A DNA stretch of 64,000 nt. Source: Microbacterium sp. CH12i (lineage in GTDB: Bacteria; Actinomycetota; Actinomycetes; Actinomycetales; Microbacteriaceae). How positions within the stretch are numbered: the first letter of the stretch is position 1; each line of letters starts with the position of its first letter. Shown here piece by piece: positions 18,092 to 26,791 of this stretch. Location: positions 62,001 through 126,000 of the forward strand of contig NZ_JHET01000013.1 in the NCBI RefSeq assembly GCF_000685355.1, given 5' to 3'. A model generated the notes under the pieces. The model searched no databases and was not told where the DNA came from. It saw only the letters and a list, made by a program, of their open reading frames with translations. The position numbers and the translations under genes are program-made.

Positions 18092-18625
18092 TCAGCCCAA
18101 GAACCTTGCGAGCAATCCACCGGTATTCCGCTCCAGCAGCACAACCTGACCGTTGAGGATGCGTGGGCACGCACTCCCGGTGAGCGCTTCGATCCCGACG
18201 CGCAGCAGCGTGCCATGCGCGACCACAACGCTGTTCCCTTCCTGCTGCTCGATCTGTCCCAGCACGTGACGCGCTCGTTCAATCGTGTCAGCCAGTGGCT
18301 CGGCATCCGGGTAGTCGGCATCCGGCCAGCGCTCGCGCACTTCACCCACCGATATCCCCTCGGCGGCGCCGTAGTCGCGCTCCACCAGACGCTCATCGGT
18401 GATGATCTCGGCGTGTGCGAGCTTCTCGCCAATCACCGATGCGGTCTCGCTTGCGCGACTGAGCGGCGAGGTGATGATGCGGTCCCAGGCGGCACGCGCG
18501 AGCAGGTCAGCGGCAGCATGCGCCTCGATCCGACCGTGCTCATCCAGCGGAATGTCGGCACGCCCCTGCATGCGACGGGCGAGATTCCAAGCGGTACGGC
18601 CGTGGCGGACGAGAGCGACCGTCAT
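18092..18625 (-). CDS. Histidine phosphatase family protein (phosphoglycerate mutase-like)
   Basis: 177 residues. The catalytic RHG motif is at VALVRHGRTAWN (residues 3-14), with the second conserved elements ITSPLSRASETA (about 50-61), ERDYGAAEG and the second histidine in VVVAHGTLLRV (about 138). The family includes phosphatases of sugars, nucleotides and pathway intermediates; specificity cannot be read here. It overlaps the upstream ABC ATPase remnant by four bases, so it was the distal gene of that transporter operon. Confidence 0.92.
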   Translation of the reverse strand: MTVALVRHGRTAWNLARRMQGRADIPLDEHGRIEAHAAADLLARAAWDRIITSPLSRASETASVIGEKLAHAEIITDERLVERDYGAAEGISVGEVRERWPDADYPDAEPLADTIERARHVLGQIEQQEGNSVVVAHGTLLRVGIEALTGSACPRILNGQVVLLERNTGGLLARFLG

Positions 18626-19560
18626 GCTCGCGAGAATGACATCGTGCGAGTGGATGCCGCGGCATCCGCTGCCCCATCACGCACGGGCTCCCCCGGGGCT
18701 TCGTCCGAATACACCAGCGCCTCACCCACGACGATCCTCATCCGATCTCCCACCCGCGGGCGCGTGCCGTGCGTGCGTGCTCGCAACGGGACCCCGCCCC
18801 AATCGAGCATGAGGTCGCTTCCCTCCGGAGTGAACAACGATGACCGCACGGTCGCCTCGCCGTGGGAATCGGCGGTGACCGCAATAGCCGAGGGCAGCAG
18901 CGCGGCGTGTGCGCGACCGGATGCCGGCATGTCGGCGTCGCGTGAAATCCACAAGGGGTGATCGTCAGCGCGGAATCCACTTGAGTCGACCACGCCAGGA
19001 ATGAGTGTGGCATCCGAGAGGAATCGGGCGACGAAACCGCTCGCGGGCCGCGTCACCAGATCATGCGGTGTGCCGACCTGGCGAATCCGGCCCTCATCGA
19101 GCACGACGACGCGGTCCGCGAGCCCAAGAGCCTCAGAGCGATCGTGGGTGACGTGCACCACGGTCAGACCGAGTTCGCGTGTCAGGGCGTGAAGCTCGAG
19201 CCGCAGATGGTCGCGGAGCGGCTCGTCCAGGGCAGACAGCGCCTCGTCAAGCAGCAGCACACGCGGGCGCGCAACCAGGGCACGGGCGAGGGCGACGCGC
19301 TGCCGCTGCCCACCCGAGAGGGTCGCAGGATCCCGACGCGCGTAACCTGCGAGCCCGACGAGTTCGAGCGTCGCCTCGACTCGGGCTGCACGCTCGGCCT
19401 TCGCGACCCCCGCGCGACGCAGCGGATACTCGACGTTGCGCCCGACGTTCCAGTGCGGCCAGACCGCGTGCTGCTGAAACACCATCCCCAACTCGCGCTG
19501 TTCAGGCGGCACAAAAGTCTTTCCTTCGGCGACGGTGCGGTCACCGATCGTCACGCGCGC
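18622..19560 (-). pseudogene. ABC transporter ATP-binding protein lacking its N-terminus and Walker A
   Basis: Homology starts abruptly at RVTIGDRTVAEGKTFVPPEQ (about 19560) and covers the Q-loop (GMVFQQHAVWPH), signature LSGGQRQRVALARALVARPR, Walker B VLLLDEALSALD, switch HVTHDRSEAL and a C-terminal TOBE-like domain. The ~58 residues with Walker A and the A-loop are absent. Immediately upstream the sequence becomes the middle of an RpiR regulator. The join is best explained by a deletion that removed the 5' end of this gene plus whatever lay before it. The full-length form would be a PotA/FbpC-like importer ATPase for iron, thiamine or polyamines. Without Walker A it cannot bind ATP normally. 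Confidence 0.8.
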
Positions 19561-20153
19561 TCTGAGGCGGCAGCGCACGCTCGCAGCGTCTGCACGTTCG
19601 CCCCGGAATAGCTCAGCGCCAGACACAGGTCGTCAGAGGTGAGCGAGTGCACTGCGAACTGCTGGGCCAGCGCATCGATGGGCGCCTCGACCGGACGCCC
19701 CAGGCCGCTGAGCCGCATCGCAAGGTCTTGCAGCGGCGGGCCGGAGAAGCCGTTGCCGACGAGGACCACTCGGCGCGCGCGCCGAAGGGCATCGACTGTC
19801 GCGTCAATGCGCTCCGGATCCACGCTTTCCTGTGCGAGGCGGAGCGCATCGACGGCGTCATCGAAGGTGCTCGCGCCTGCGGCATCCTTCTGGTCTCGAG
19901 GCGCCAGCGGCGCAGAGCGCGCGAGTTCAAGACGGAGATGCTGGAAGCCACGGAACCCGAGGCTCTGGCAGGCGCGGATCACCGTGGCCGTCGACGTGCC
20001 CGCCGCCGCGGCAAGCTCGGCGGCGGACCAGTCCACGACGTCGTCCGGGCGCTCCATGATGACCGCCGCGACACGGCCCTCGCTCGGTCCGAGAGAGGAG
20101 GCTGCCGCGCGCACTCGGGCGTGGACGCTGACATCGGGGCGAACGATGGTCAT
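19551..20153 (-). pseudogene. MurR/RpiR-family regulator truncated within its SIS domain
   Basis: Start ATG 20153 (MTIVRPDVSVHARVRAAASS) with GAGGA upstream. The N-terminal RpiR HTH is complete (SEGRVAAVIMERPDDVVDWS, AAAGTSTATVIRACQSLGF). The SIS domain begins at VVLVGNGFSGPPLQDLAMRL and is cut after ALSYSGANVQTLRACAAASE, about 80 residues short of the usual ~280. The next bases belong to an ABC ATPase in a different frame, ending the regulator at 19551. RpiR proteins bind phosphosugars through the SIS domain, so this one has probably lost ligand control. Confidence 0.8.
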
Positions 20154-20251
20154 CGACGAGTCCTCACCTGAGCGCGGCGCGTCGCGTGCACGCCATCGGG
20201 GCATAGCGTACCGGGCCAAGTCGACCGCCCGGTTTGCCTAGTGAGGCAGCC

Positions 20252-20908
20252 TCAGGCGACCTTGGCCGCCCTGGTCGCAGCGAGCTCCTGCCCGTACGTG
20301 CGTGCCGACTTCTCGGCCTCCTCCTTCAACCCGCGCGCGGCATCCGTGAACGCATCCATCGCCGGGTTCACGCCGACGAGCGTGAACGGACGCTGCACGA
20401 CGCGCAGGTCGAGGCCCCAGACATCTTCGAGCACGCGGCGCAGCCACGTGGTGGAGTGATCCCAGCCTTCCTTGGGCGTTCCAGGACCGTAGTTGCCGCC
20501 GAGCACGGTGACCAGGGTCGCGGGCTTGCCGTTCAGCGCGGTCCCCTGCGGGTCGATGCGCGACTCGGTGTACGCGAGATCAAACCAGGTCTTGAAGTGC
20601 TGCGAGACGCCGAAGTTGTATAGCGGCACGGCGAACAGCAGTGCGTCGGCGTTGATCAGCTCGTCGGCGAAGGTGCTCGCGAGCGCGCGCGCCTCAAGCT
20701 GCGCGGGGGTGCGCTGATCCTCGTCGACGAACTTCGAGGTGACAGCATCCGCCCATACCGTTGCAGGAACCGGATCGGCGGCGAGATCGCGTCGGGTCAC
20801 GACCGAGTCGGGGTGGGATGCTGTCCACTCCGCCTCCACGAGATCGGCGAGCGAACGGCTGGCGGATGTTGCGGGGAGGATGCTGGCATCCAGGCGGAAC
20901 AGGGACAT
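20252..20908 (-). CDS. FMN-dependent NAD(P)H azoreductase-like flavodoxin-fold oxidoreductase
   Basis: 218 residues with the flavodoxin-like fold of AzoR/NQO enzymes: MSLFRLDASI at the start, ELINADALLFAVPLYNFGVS near residue 90, HFKTWFDLAY and VTVLGGNYGPG (FMN-contacting loops). The family reduces quinones and azo compounds with NAD(P)H, detoxifying electrophiles. It is divergent from an HxlR-type regulator, with a perfect inverted repeat between them. That arrangement is known from quinone/diamide-responsive pairs such as Bacillus YodB-AzoR. Confidence 0.88.
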   Translation of the reverse strand: MSLFRLDASILPATSASRSLADLVEAEWTASHPDSVVTRRDLAADPVPATVWADAVTSKFVDEDQRTPAQLEARALASTFADELINADALLFAVPLYNFGVSQHFKTWFDLAYTESRIDPQGTALNGKPATLVTVLGGNYGPGTPKEGWDHSTTWLRRVLEDVWGLDLRVVQRPFTLVGVNPAMDAFTDAARGLKEEAEKSARTYGQELAATRAAKVA

Positions 20909-20927
20909 GCTAGACCTTTCGTTTTCG

Positions 20928-20954
20928 AAGTCGCTATGTTTTTATTAGCGACTT
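20928..20954. promoter_or_regulatory. Inverted repeat, probable HxlR operator
   Basis: AAGTCGCTA (20928-20936) and TAGCGACTT (20946-20954) are perfect 9-base arms with a T-rich 9-base spacer. The site lies 20 bases before the azoreductase start and 31 bases before the regulator start, in a clearly AT-rich gap. A TATGAT at 20973-20978 may be the regulator's -10. A dimeric winged-helix regulator bound here could repress both genes. Confidence 0.65.
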
Positions 20955-20984
20955 GCGTTAACGTAGCACAGGTATGATGGGGTC

Positions 20985-21323
20985 ATGGCGGATGCCGAAA
21001 CGGAGCTCCATGTGTGTGACGCGGCGGTCACACTGGCCTTCAGCGTGCTCGGCAAGCGCTGGAACGGCATGATCGTCTCGACGCTCGGCGCGGGCTCTAC
21101 AACCTTCGTCGCGCTGCGTCGCGCGGTCGTCGGTATCAGCGACACTGTGCTCTCCGATCGACTCGCTGAGCTTGCTCAGGCAGGTCTCGTCGTCCGCACC
21201 GTCGACGCCGGCCCCCCGGTCACGGTGTCATACGCTCTGACGGAAAGCGGCGAGGGGCTGCGGCCGATCCTCAGTCAGCTCGGCGAGTGGGCATCCGCGA
21301 ACCTCGAGGGTCCTGCGCACTGA
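20985..21323 (+). CDS. HxlR-family winged-helix regulator
   Basis: 112 residues: LAFSVLGKRWNGMIVSTLG (about 19-37), FVALRRAVVGISDTVLSDRL as recognition helix region, and the wing PVTVSYALTESGEGLRPIL. This is the HxlR/MarR-like DUF24 pattern. A cysteine sits near the N-terminus (HVCDAA, residue 11), at the position of the redox-sensing cysteine of YodB/QorR-type proteins. With the divergent azoreductase this suggests a thiol switch for quinones or diamide; the sensing mechanism is inference. Confidence 0.9.
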   Translation: MADAETELHVCDAAVTLAFSVLGKRWNGMIVSTLGAGSTTFVALRRAVVGISDTVLSDRLAELAQAGLVVRTVDAGPPVTVSYALTESGEGLRPILSQLGEWASANLEGPAH

Positions 21324-21357
21324 GCGTGCGGGTCCATCAATTTCTGCGGATGAAGTC

Positions 21358-21398
21358 AACTCTGGCGGCCAGAATTGACGGATCGGGCCGCCAGAGTT
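21358..21398. terminator. Perfect 13-bp stem-loop between convergent genes
   Basis: AACTCTGGCGGCC (21358-21370) pairs perfectly with GGCCGCCAGAGTT (21386-21398). Overlapping alternative pairs exist (TCAATTTCTG with CAGAATTGA), and a third partial copy, CGCCAGACTTG, follows. It lies between the convergent hxlR and SDR genes. It is a likely bidirectional terminator or an intergenic repeat. Confidence 0.6.
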
Positions 21399-21435
21399 GC
21401 CCTCGGTCGCCAGACTTGCCGGCCGTACGCCCGCC

Positions 21436-22953
21436 TCACCAAGGGTTCGGCTTGTAGTCCTTCAGGAACACACCGTACTGGTCGACTCCGGTCTCACCCT
21501 GCACGATCGGGTCGTACACGCGCGCGGCGCCGTCGACCAGGTCGAGCGGAGCGTGGAAGCCCTCTTCGGCGAGGCGCACCTTCGTGTGGTGCGGGCGCTC
21601 ATCGGTGATCCAACCGGTATCGACGGCGGTCATCAGGATGCCGTCGGTCTCGAGCATCTCGCCGGCACTGGTGCGTGTGAGCATGTTGAGCGCGGCCTTG
21701 GCCATGTTGGTGTGCGGATGCCCCGGACCCTTGTAGCGGCGCGAGAACTGCCCCTCCATCGCCGATACGTTCACGATGTACTTACGTCGCGCATCGGATG
21801 CTGCCATCGATGCCCGAAGGCGGCTGATGAGCAGGAACGGCGCGGTCGTGTTCGCGAGCTGGACTTCGAGCATTTCGAGCGGATCGACCTGCTCGATTGA
21901 CTGCACCCAGCTGTTGACGTGGTTGATGTCTGGCACGAGCCCACCGGCGTCGATCGCGGTGCCGTCGGCGTGCTTCTCCAGTGACGACGACCCCGGCGCC
22001 ATCGCGAGACGCGCGAGATCTTCGGCGGTGAGCGCCTGCCCGCCTTGCTCTGCGACGGTGCCGCCGAGGGCTGCGACAGAGAGCAACGGGTTCGAGGCGA
22101 CGGATGCCGCGAGCGCCTGCGGGTGCGGATCAGCGGTGTGCCCGAAGGTCTCCATTTCGGGCAACGGCCCGTCCGGAAGCGGCTGCATCTCGGCATCCGC
22201 TAACAGCGAGTACGCACCCGGCGAGCGCCGAACGGTCTGGGCTGCGTTGTTGATGAGGATGTCGAGCGGGCCTTGCGCTGCGACCGAATCGGCGAGTGCG
22301 ATCACCTGTGCCGGATCGCGCAGGTCGATGCCGACGACACGGAGGCGGTGGAGCCAGTCGGACGAATCTGGCAGCGACGAGAAGCGGCGAACGGCGTCGC
22401 GCGGGAAGCGCGTCGTGATCGTCGTGTGCGCGCCGTCACGGAGCAACCGCAGCGCGATGTGCATGCCGATCTTCGCGCGGCCGCCGGTGAGCAGCGCGCG
22501 CTTTCCGCTCAGGTCGGTGCGGGCGTTGCGCTTGCCGTGGCTGAAGCGCGCGCAGTCCGGGCACAGCTGGTGGTAAAACGCGTCGACGACCGTGTACGGC
22601 TGCTTGCAGATGTAGCAGTTGCGCGGTTTGAGCAGCTCGCCAGCGATCGGAGCATCCGTCGACGTCCTGAGGTCGGCGCCGCGAGTCTCGTCGTCAATGC
22701 GGTCGGGGGCGCCGGTGGCGGTGTTGGCGACCACGGCCTTATCGGCCTCGGCGATCGCGTCGCGGATCTCTTTGCGGCGCACGCGCTTGACGGCCTTGAA
22801 CATCGCGGCAGTTGCACGCCGAACGGCGATGTAGTCGGGATGCTCTTCGCTGATCTGGTCCATCGAGGCAAGCACGCGCAGCGTGGTTTCCAGATCGTGC
22901 GGATCGAGGCCGTCGCCGAGGTCAGAGTCGTCGGCAGCAGGCACAGAGGTCAT
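21436..22953 (-). CDS. SDR-family oxidoreductase with N-terminal zinc-ribbon extension
   Basis: 505 residues from ATG 22953 (MTSVPAADDSDLGDGL). Residues ~125-150 hold a four-cysteine cluster (CYICKQPY...LCPDCARF) that looks like a zinc ribbon. A Rossmann SDR domain follows: RALLTGGRAKIGMHIALRLL, DILINNAAQTVRRSPG and YIVNVSAMEGQFSR...HTNMAKAALNML. The usual YxxxK appears as H/T-N-M-A-K, so the catalytic tyrosine is replaced or shifted. The insert between the NNAA and VSA motifs is unusually long (~130 residues). Substrate unknown. Confidence 0.82.
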   Translation of the reverse strand: MTSVPAADDSDLGDGLDPHDLETTLRVLASMDQISEEHPDYIAVRRATAAMFKAVKRVRRKEIRDAIAEADKAVVANTATGAPDRIDDETRGADLRTSTDAPIAGELLKPRNCYICKQPYTVVDAFYHQLCPDCARFSHGKRNARTDLSGKRALLTGGRAKIGMHIALRLLRDGAHTTITTRFPRDAVRRFSSLPDSSDWLHRLRVVGIDLRDPAQVIALADSVAAQGPLDILINNAAQTVRRSPGAYSLLADAEMQPLPDGPLPEMETFGHTADPHPQALAASVASNPLLSVAALGGTVAEQGGQALTAEDLARLAMAPGSSSLEKHADGTAIDAGGLVPDINHVNSWVQSIEQVDPLEMLEVQLANTTAPFLLISRLRASMAASDARRKYIVNVSAMEGQFSRRYKGPGHPHTNMAKAALNMLTRTSAGEMLETDGILMTAVDTGWITDERPHHTKVRLAEEGFHAPLDLVDGAARVYDPIVQGETGVDQYGVFLKDYKPNPW

Positions 22954-23009
22954 TGTGCTGATTTTACGCGAGCGACCTGGGTGTCGGGCCCGGGGCGTAG
23001 GGTCGCACC

Positions 23010-24067
23010 ATGGACACCGCAATGCACGGCATCATTCCGGCGTATCTTCTCTCTCGTCTGGCCGAGTCTGGGCGCTTTCCGCATGCGGCGGATGCCGCGC
23101 GACAGACTCTGATCGCAGGCCGCCCGCCGTTTCGCGCCAGGATCAACCTGTCGATCGACGAGCATGGCGATCTCGTCGCCGAGTTGACGGATGCTCCGAA
23201 CCGCACGATCAGCGATGCACAGAACACCGAGACGCTGCCCGGACTCATCGTGCGCGCTGAAGACGACGTAGCCGCCGCTGATTCTTCGGTGAATGAAGCT
23301 TTCGACGGTCTCGGTGCGACGTTCGAGCTGCTGCTCTCGGCGTTCGAGCGCAACTCTCTCGACGGCCTCGGCGCAGCGCTCGATGCCACCGTTCACTACG
23401 GCACCGACTACGACAACGCCTTCTGGGACGGCGAGCGCATGGTCTTCGGCGATGGCGATGGCGAGGTGTTCCGCGGCTTCACCGGCTCGCTCTCGGTCAT
23501 CGGCCACGAACTCGCCCACGGCGTCATCCAGCACACTGCGAACCTTGAGTACCAGGGCAGCCCGGTGCACTCAACGAGTCGATCGCCGATGTGTTCGGTG
23601 CCCTCACTGAGCAGTACGCCGAAGGCCAAACCGCAGACAAGGCAAGCTGGCTGATCGGCGCAGGCATCTTCACCGAAGAGGTGCAGGGCACCGCACTGCG
23701 GTCGATGCTTAAGCCTGGCACCGCGTATGACGACGACGAGCTCGGTAAAGATCCGCAGCCGGGCCATATGCGCGACTTTGTGCAGACCACCGAAGACAAC
23801 GGGGGCGTGCACATCAACTCCGGCATCCCCAACCGCGCGTTCGCGCTCGCGGCGACGACGCTCGGCGGCAAGGCCTGGGAGCGTGCGGGACTCACCTGGT
23901 ACCGCGCTCTGACCGGCGAACTGTCTAGCGCCGCAACGTTCCGCGCGTTCGCCGATGCGACCGTCACCGCTGCCACGGCAATCGACGACGAGACCGCCGC
24001 GGCAGTGCGCAAAGCGTGGGTGAGCGTGGGAGTGTTTGACGATGAGCGACGCAGCCCAGCCGAGTGA
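23010..24067 (+). pseudogene. M4-family metalloprotease (protealysin-like), frameshifted
   Basis: The first frame begins MDTAMHGIIPAYLLSRLAES, a short protealysin-type propeptide, and contains the zinc site HELAHGVIQHTANLEYQG (HExxH at residues 166-170). It then slips. The second frame carries ESIADVFGALTEQYAEGQTA, with the glutamate that is the third zinc ligand, and VHINSGIPNRAFALAATTLG with the catalytic histidine region. One G missing from the CCCGG run at 23561-23565 explains the break; the repaired protein has 352 residues. Protealysins lack a signal peptide and act in or leak from the cytosol. The 3' end overlaps the inhibitor gene. Confidence 0.87.
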
Positions 24068-24371
24068 CGAAGCGAACGACGATGACCATCAGATCGTCAT
24101 CGTCGTCATCCGCACAGGCGGCATCGCCGGACGCCGCCGACGCTGGCAGGTCGAACCACCGCGGGATGAAGCTCCGCACTGGGTCAAGCTGATCACACAG
24201 TGCCCGTGGGACGCCCCGGACGAACCTGCGCGTGGGGCCGACCGCTATGTCTGGAACATCCGCGCGCAGATGCCAGAGGATCGCCGCGAGCGCGACGTGC
24301 CAGACCGCGAACTGGCGGGCCCGTGGCGTGAGCTCGTCAACGCCGTCCGCGAGGCCGCTGCCTCAGGCTGA
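24042..24371 (+). CDS. Emfourin-type protealysin inhibitor
   Basis: 109 residues (MSDAAQPSDEAN...) from ATG 24042, overlapping the end of the M4 protease gene by 26 bases. The segment IVIVVIRTGGIAGRRRRWQV and the downstream DRYVWNIRA resemble emfourins, small inhibitors encoded beside protealysin-like proteases. Established knowledge: emfourin binds the protease tightly and the pair is often co-transcribed. No signal peptide is seen, matching a cytosolic protease. An upstream ATG at 24036 is equally possible. Confidence 0.8.
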   Translation: MSDAAQPSDEANDDDHQIVIVVIRTGGIAGRRRRWQVEPPRDEAPHWVKLITQCPWDAPDEPARGADRYVWNIRAQMPEDRRERDVPDRELAGPWRELVNAVREAAASG

Positions 24372-24414
24372 AATCCCAGCACTGAAACTGCGGCTACGCG
24401 AGGGGTGCTCAGCC

Positions 24415-25476
24415 CTACGGCTCCAACGTCACTCGCGTCCGCGGCAGAGCCTCCGGATGCTCCTTTTGCAGCCACGTCATGACCTCTTCACGCACCAGGC
24501 ACCGCAGGTCCCACTGGTCATCGGAGTTCGCGGCCGAGATCTTGAATCGCAGGGTGACGTAGCCGCCCTCTGAACCCGTGACCAGGACGTTCGCGGAGCG
24601 GCGGTCCCAGGCATCCGAACCCTCGATGATCTCCATGAACTTCTCGCGCACAGCATCCACCGGCACGCGCCAGTCGAGGTCCATGAAGACGGTTCCGAGG
24701 ATCTTGTCTGACTTTCTGGTCCAGCTCTCGATGGGCTTGGACGTGAAGTAAGTGCAGGGCAGGATGAGGCGGCGCTCGTCCCAGATGTAGACGACGACAT
24801 AGGAGAGGTTGATCTCGCCGATACGTCCCCACTCGCCCTCGATGACGACGACGTCGCCCACGCGGATCGCGTCCGTGAACGCGATCTGCACACCGGCGAC
24901 GAGGTTGCCGAGAGTCGACTGCGCGGCGAAACCGGCGATCACGCTCAGCACGCCGGCGGATGCCAGGATGCTGGTGCCCACGGCCCTCACCTCGGGGAAC
25001 GTGAACAGCACGATGCCGATCGCAATGATTCCGACTAAAACGACCGCGAGGCGGTTGAGCACGGTGAGCTGCGTCTGTCGGCGACGGGCTTCGGGGCTCG
25101 TGGCATCCTTCTTGCTGTCGTAGTGCATGAGGCTGCCCATGCCGAACGAGATGAGAACAGCGAGTAGCCAGGCGCCGGCCAGGATGGTGGCGATCAGCAA
25201 GATGCGCTCCAGGACCGGCCACCAGTCCTCCGCTCTCGGCGCCGTCGATGCGCAGGCGATCCACGCGGCGACGACGAACACGACAACGACGCCTGGTGCG
25301 CGGATTTGACGCTCGAGTTCGATGATCCAGGGGGAACGTCCGCCGAGCCCCTTCGCAGCCAGGCGGACCGCGATCACGACCACGGCGGCGATCACCACCG
25401 CCACGACCACGGCAACGAGGCTGCCGAGCCATCTCTCTGCGAAGACGTCGAAATCAAAGAGTGCGAGAGAGCTCAT
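24415..25476 (-). CDS. MscS-family mechanosensitive channel
   Basis: 353 residues. Four hydrophobic segments precede the pore-lining helix TSILASAGVLSVIAGFAAQS, followed by TLGNLVAGVQIAFTDAIRVG, VVIEGEWGRIGEINL and the beta domain (VYIWDERRLILPCTYFTSKP). This is the classic MscS core. Channels of this kind open under membrane tension to release osmolytes. It is a single gene, convergent with the inhibitor gene. Confidence 0.93.
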   Translation of the reverse strand: MSSLALFDFDVFAERWLGSLVAVVVAVVIAAVVVIAVRLAAKGLGGRSPWIIELERQIRAPGVVVVFVVAAWIACASTAPRAEDWWPVLERILLIATILAGAWLLAVLISFGMGSLMHYDSKKDATSPEARRRQTQLTVLNRLAVVLVGIIAIGIVLFTFPEVRAVGTSILASAGVLSVIAGFAAQSTLGNLVAGVQIAFTDAIRVGDVVVIEGEWGRIGEINLSYVVVYIWDERRLILPCTYFTSKPIESWTRKSDKILGTVFMDLDWRVPVDAVREKFMEIIEGSDAWDRRSANVLVTGSEGGYVTLRFKISAANSDDQWDLRCLVREEVMTWLQKEHPEALPRTRVTLEP

Positions 25477-25587
25477 CGCCCCAGCCTAAAGAAGACGGCT
25501 GGGCGCCGCGCAACCCCTTGTGTGCAACGGCGCTCGAGGGCACGCTGGAATCCAACAAAGGGAATCGCACTCGGCGAAGGAGCTGTT

Positions 25588-26487
25588 ATGACACAGAAGA
25601 TCGTTCCCAACCTCTGGTTCAACCATGACGCAGACGATGCCGCGGCTTTCTACGCCGAAGTCTTCCCTGGGGCCACCGCGACTATCGGCGCGAAGTACCC
25701 CGACGACCTCGACAACTGGCAGGCCCCGTTCGCCGGGAAGACACTCACCATCGACCTCGTCATCGAGGGGTACCGACTGTTGCTGATCAACGCGGGCGAC
25801 GAGTTCCGGCCGAACTCGTCGATCTCGTTCATGCTGAATTTCGACCCATTGCTCTTCGATGGCGCCGAGAATGCTCGCGCACGGCTGGATGCGGCGTGGG
25901 ACAAGCTGGCCGAAGGCGGTCGCGTGCTGATGCCGCTCGAAACCTATCCGTTCAGCCCCCACTACGGCTGGGTGGAAGACCGCTACGGTGTCAGCTGGCA
26001 GCTGCTGCTCACGAACCCCGAGGGCGAGCCGCGTCCGTTTCTCATTCCGCAGCTGATGTTCTCCGGTCCGGTGCAGAACAAGGCGAAAGAGGCCGCGGAG
26101 TTCTACTCGTCGCTCTTCCCGGACGCCGGTGTCGGCTTCATCGCGCCCTATACCGAGCAGACCGGCCCCGCGGATACCGGCAGCGTGATGTTCGGCGAGT
26201 TCCGGCTGGCGGGGCAATGGTTCGCGATGATGGATTCCGCGGTGGAGCAGGATTTCACCTTCACCCCCGGCGTCTCGCTCGAGGTGAGCTGCGCCGACCA
26301 GGAGGAGATCGACCGGTACTGGGAAGCATTGAGTATGGTGCCCGAGGCGGAGCAGTGCGGCTGGCTCGCGGACAAGTACGGCGTGAGCTGGCAGATCATT
26401 CCCGCGAATATGGGCGAGCTCATGGCGCGACCAGACGCCTTCGCGCACATGTCGGAGATGAAGAAACTCGTCATCGCGGACTTTTGA
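25588..26487 (+). CDS. VOC-family (PhnB-like) two-domain protein
   Basis: 299 residues from ATG 25588; the start is fixed by GAAGGAG seven bases upstream. Two tandem PhnB/3-demethylubiquinone-methyltransferase-type VOC modules are present: first NLWFNHDADDAAAFYAEVFP to DRYGVSWQLLLTNPEG, second PQLMFSGPVQNKAKEAAEFY to DKYGVSWQIIPANMGEL. Each module has the paired beta-alpha-beta-beta-beta pattern. Members are often annotated as glyoxalase-like with no known substrate. It stands alone, divergent from the mscS gene. Confidence 0.9.
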   Translation: MTQKIVPNLWFNHDADDAAAFYAEVFPGATATIGAKYPDDLDNWQAPFAGKTLTIDLVIEGYRLLLINAGDEFRPNSSISFMLNFDPLLFDGAENARARLDAAWDKLAEGGRVLMPLETYPFSPHYGWVEDRYGVSWQLLLTNPEGEPRPFLIPQLMFSGPVQNKAKEAAEFYSSLFPDAGVGFIAPYTEQTGPADTGSVMFGEFRLAGQWFAMMDSAVEQDFTFTPGVSLEVSCADQEEIDRYWEALSMVPEAEQCGWLADKYGVSWQIIPANMGELMARPDAFAHMSEMKKLVIADF

Positions 26488-26502
26488 GCGCAGACTGTTC
26501 TC

Positions 26503-26727
26503 ATGGGTTTGTTTCAACAGCGTCCAGATGAAGAGCAGCAGGATTGGACGGGCCTGCCGTCCGAACCACTCGAAGCCGACACCGCCGATACCCTCGGCGC
26601 TGGCCCTGCCATCGACCCCCTGTCGATCGGACTCGGGGCGTCGGTCAGCTCGATCGCCTTCCCCGTCACTCTGCCGGCACCGGATGCCGAGAGCATCGAG
26701 ACCGGCGAGCCGGACGGCGACGAATAG
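26503..26727 (+). CDS. Small acidic hypothetical protein
   Basis: 74 residues beginning MGLFQQRPDEEQQDWTGLPS and ending in an acidic tail (ETGEPDGDE). It starts 16 bases after the VOC gene on the same strand and may be co-transcribed. The MGLFxxx...WxGLPSEP opening is one I associate with short conserved proteins of Microbacteriaceae, but no function is known to me. Charged and Pro-rich; likely disordered. Confidence 0.6.
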   Translation: MGLFQQRPDEEQQDWTGLPSEPLEADTADTLGAGPAIDPLSIGLGASVSSIAFPVTLPAPDAESIETGEPDGDE

Positions 26728-26791
26728 TTACACGTTCCGTCGCACCTGAGCCGCGGACGGACGGGCCTGCGCTGGCCGTTACGGTTGAAGG

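Noticed and set aside
19551-19626. ABC ATPase start within the RpiR gene as a genuine overlapping gene
   Set aside because: The first ~20 residues of that frame are antisense-free RpiR codons read out of frame and Walker A is missing; a deletion scar explains it better.
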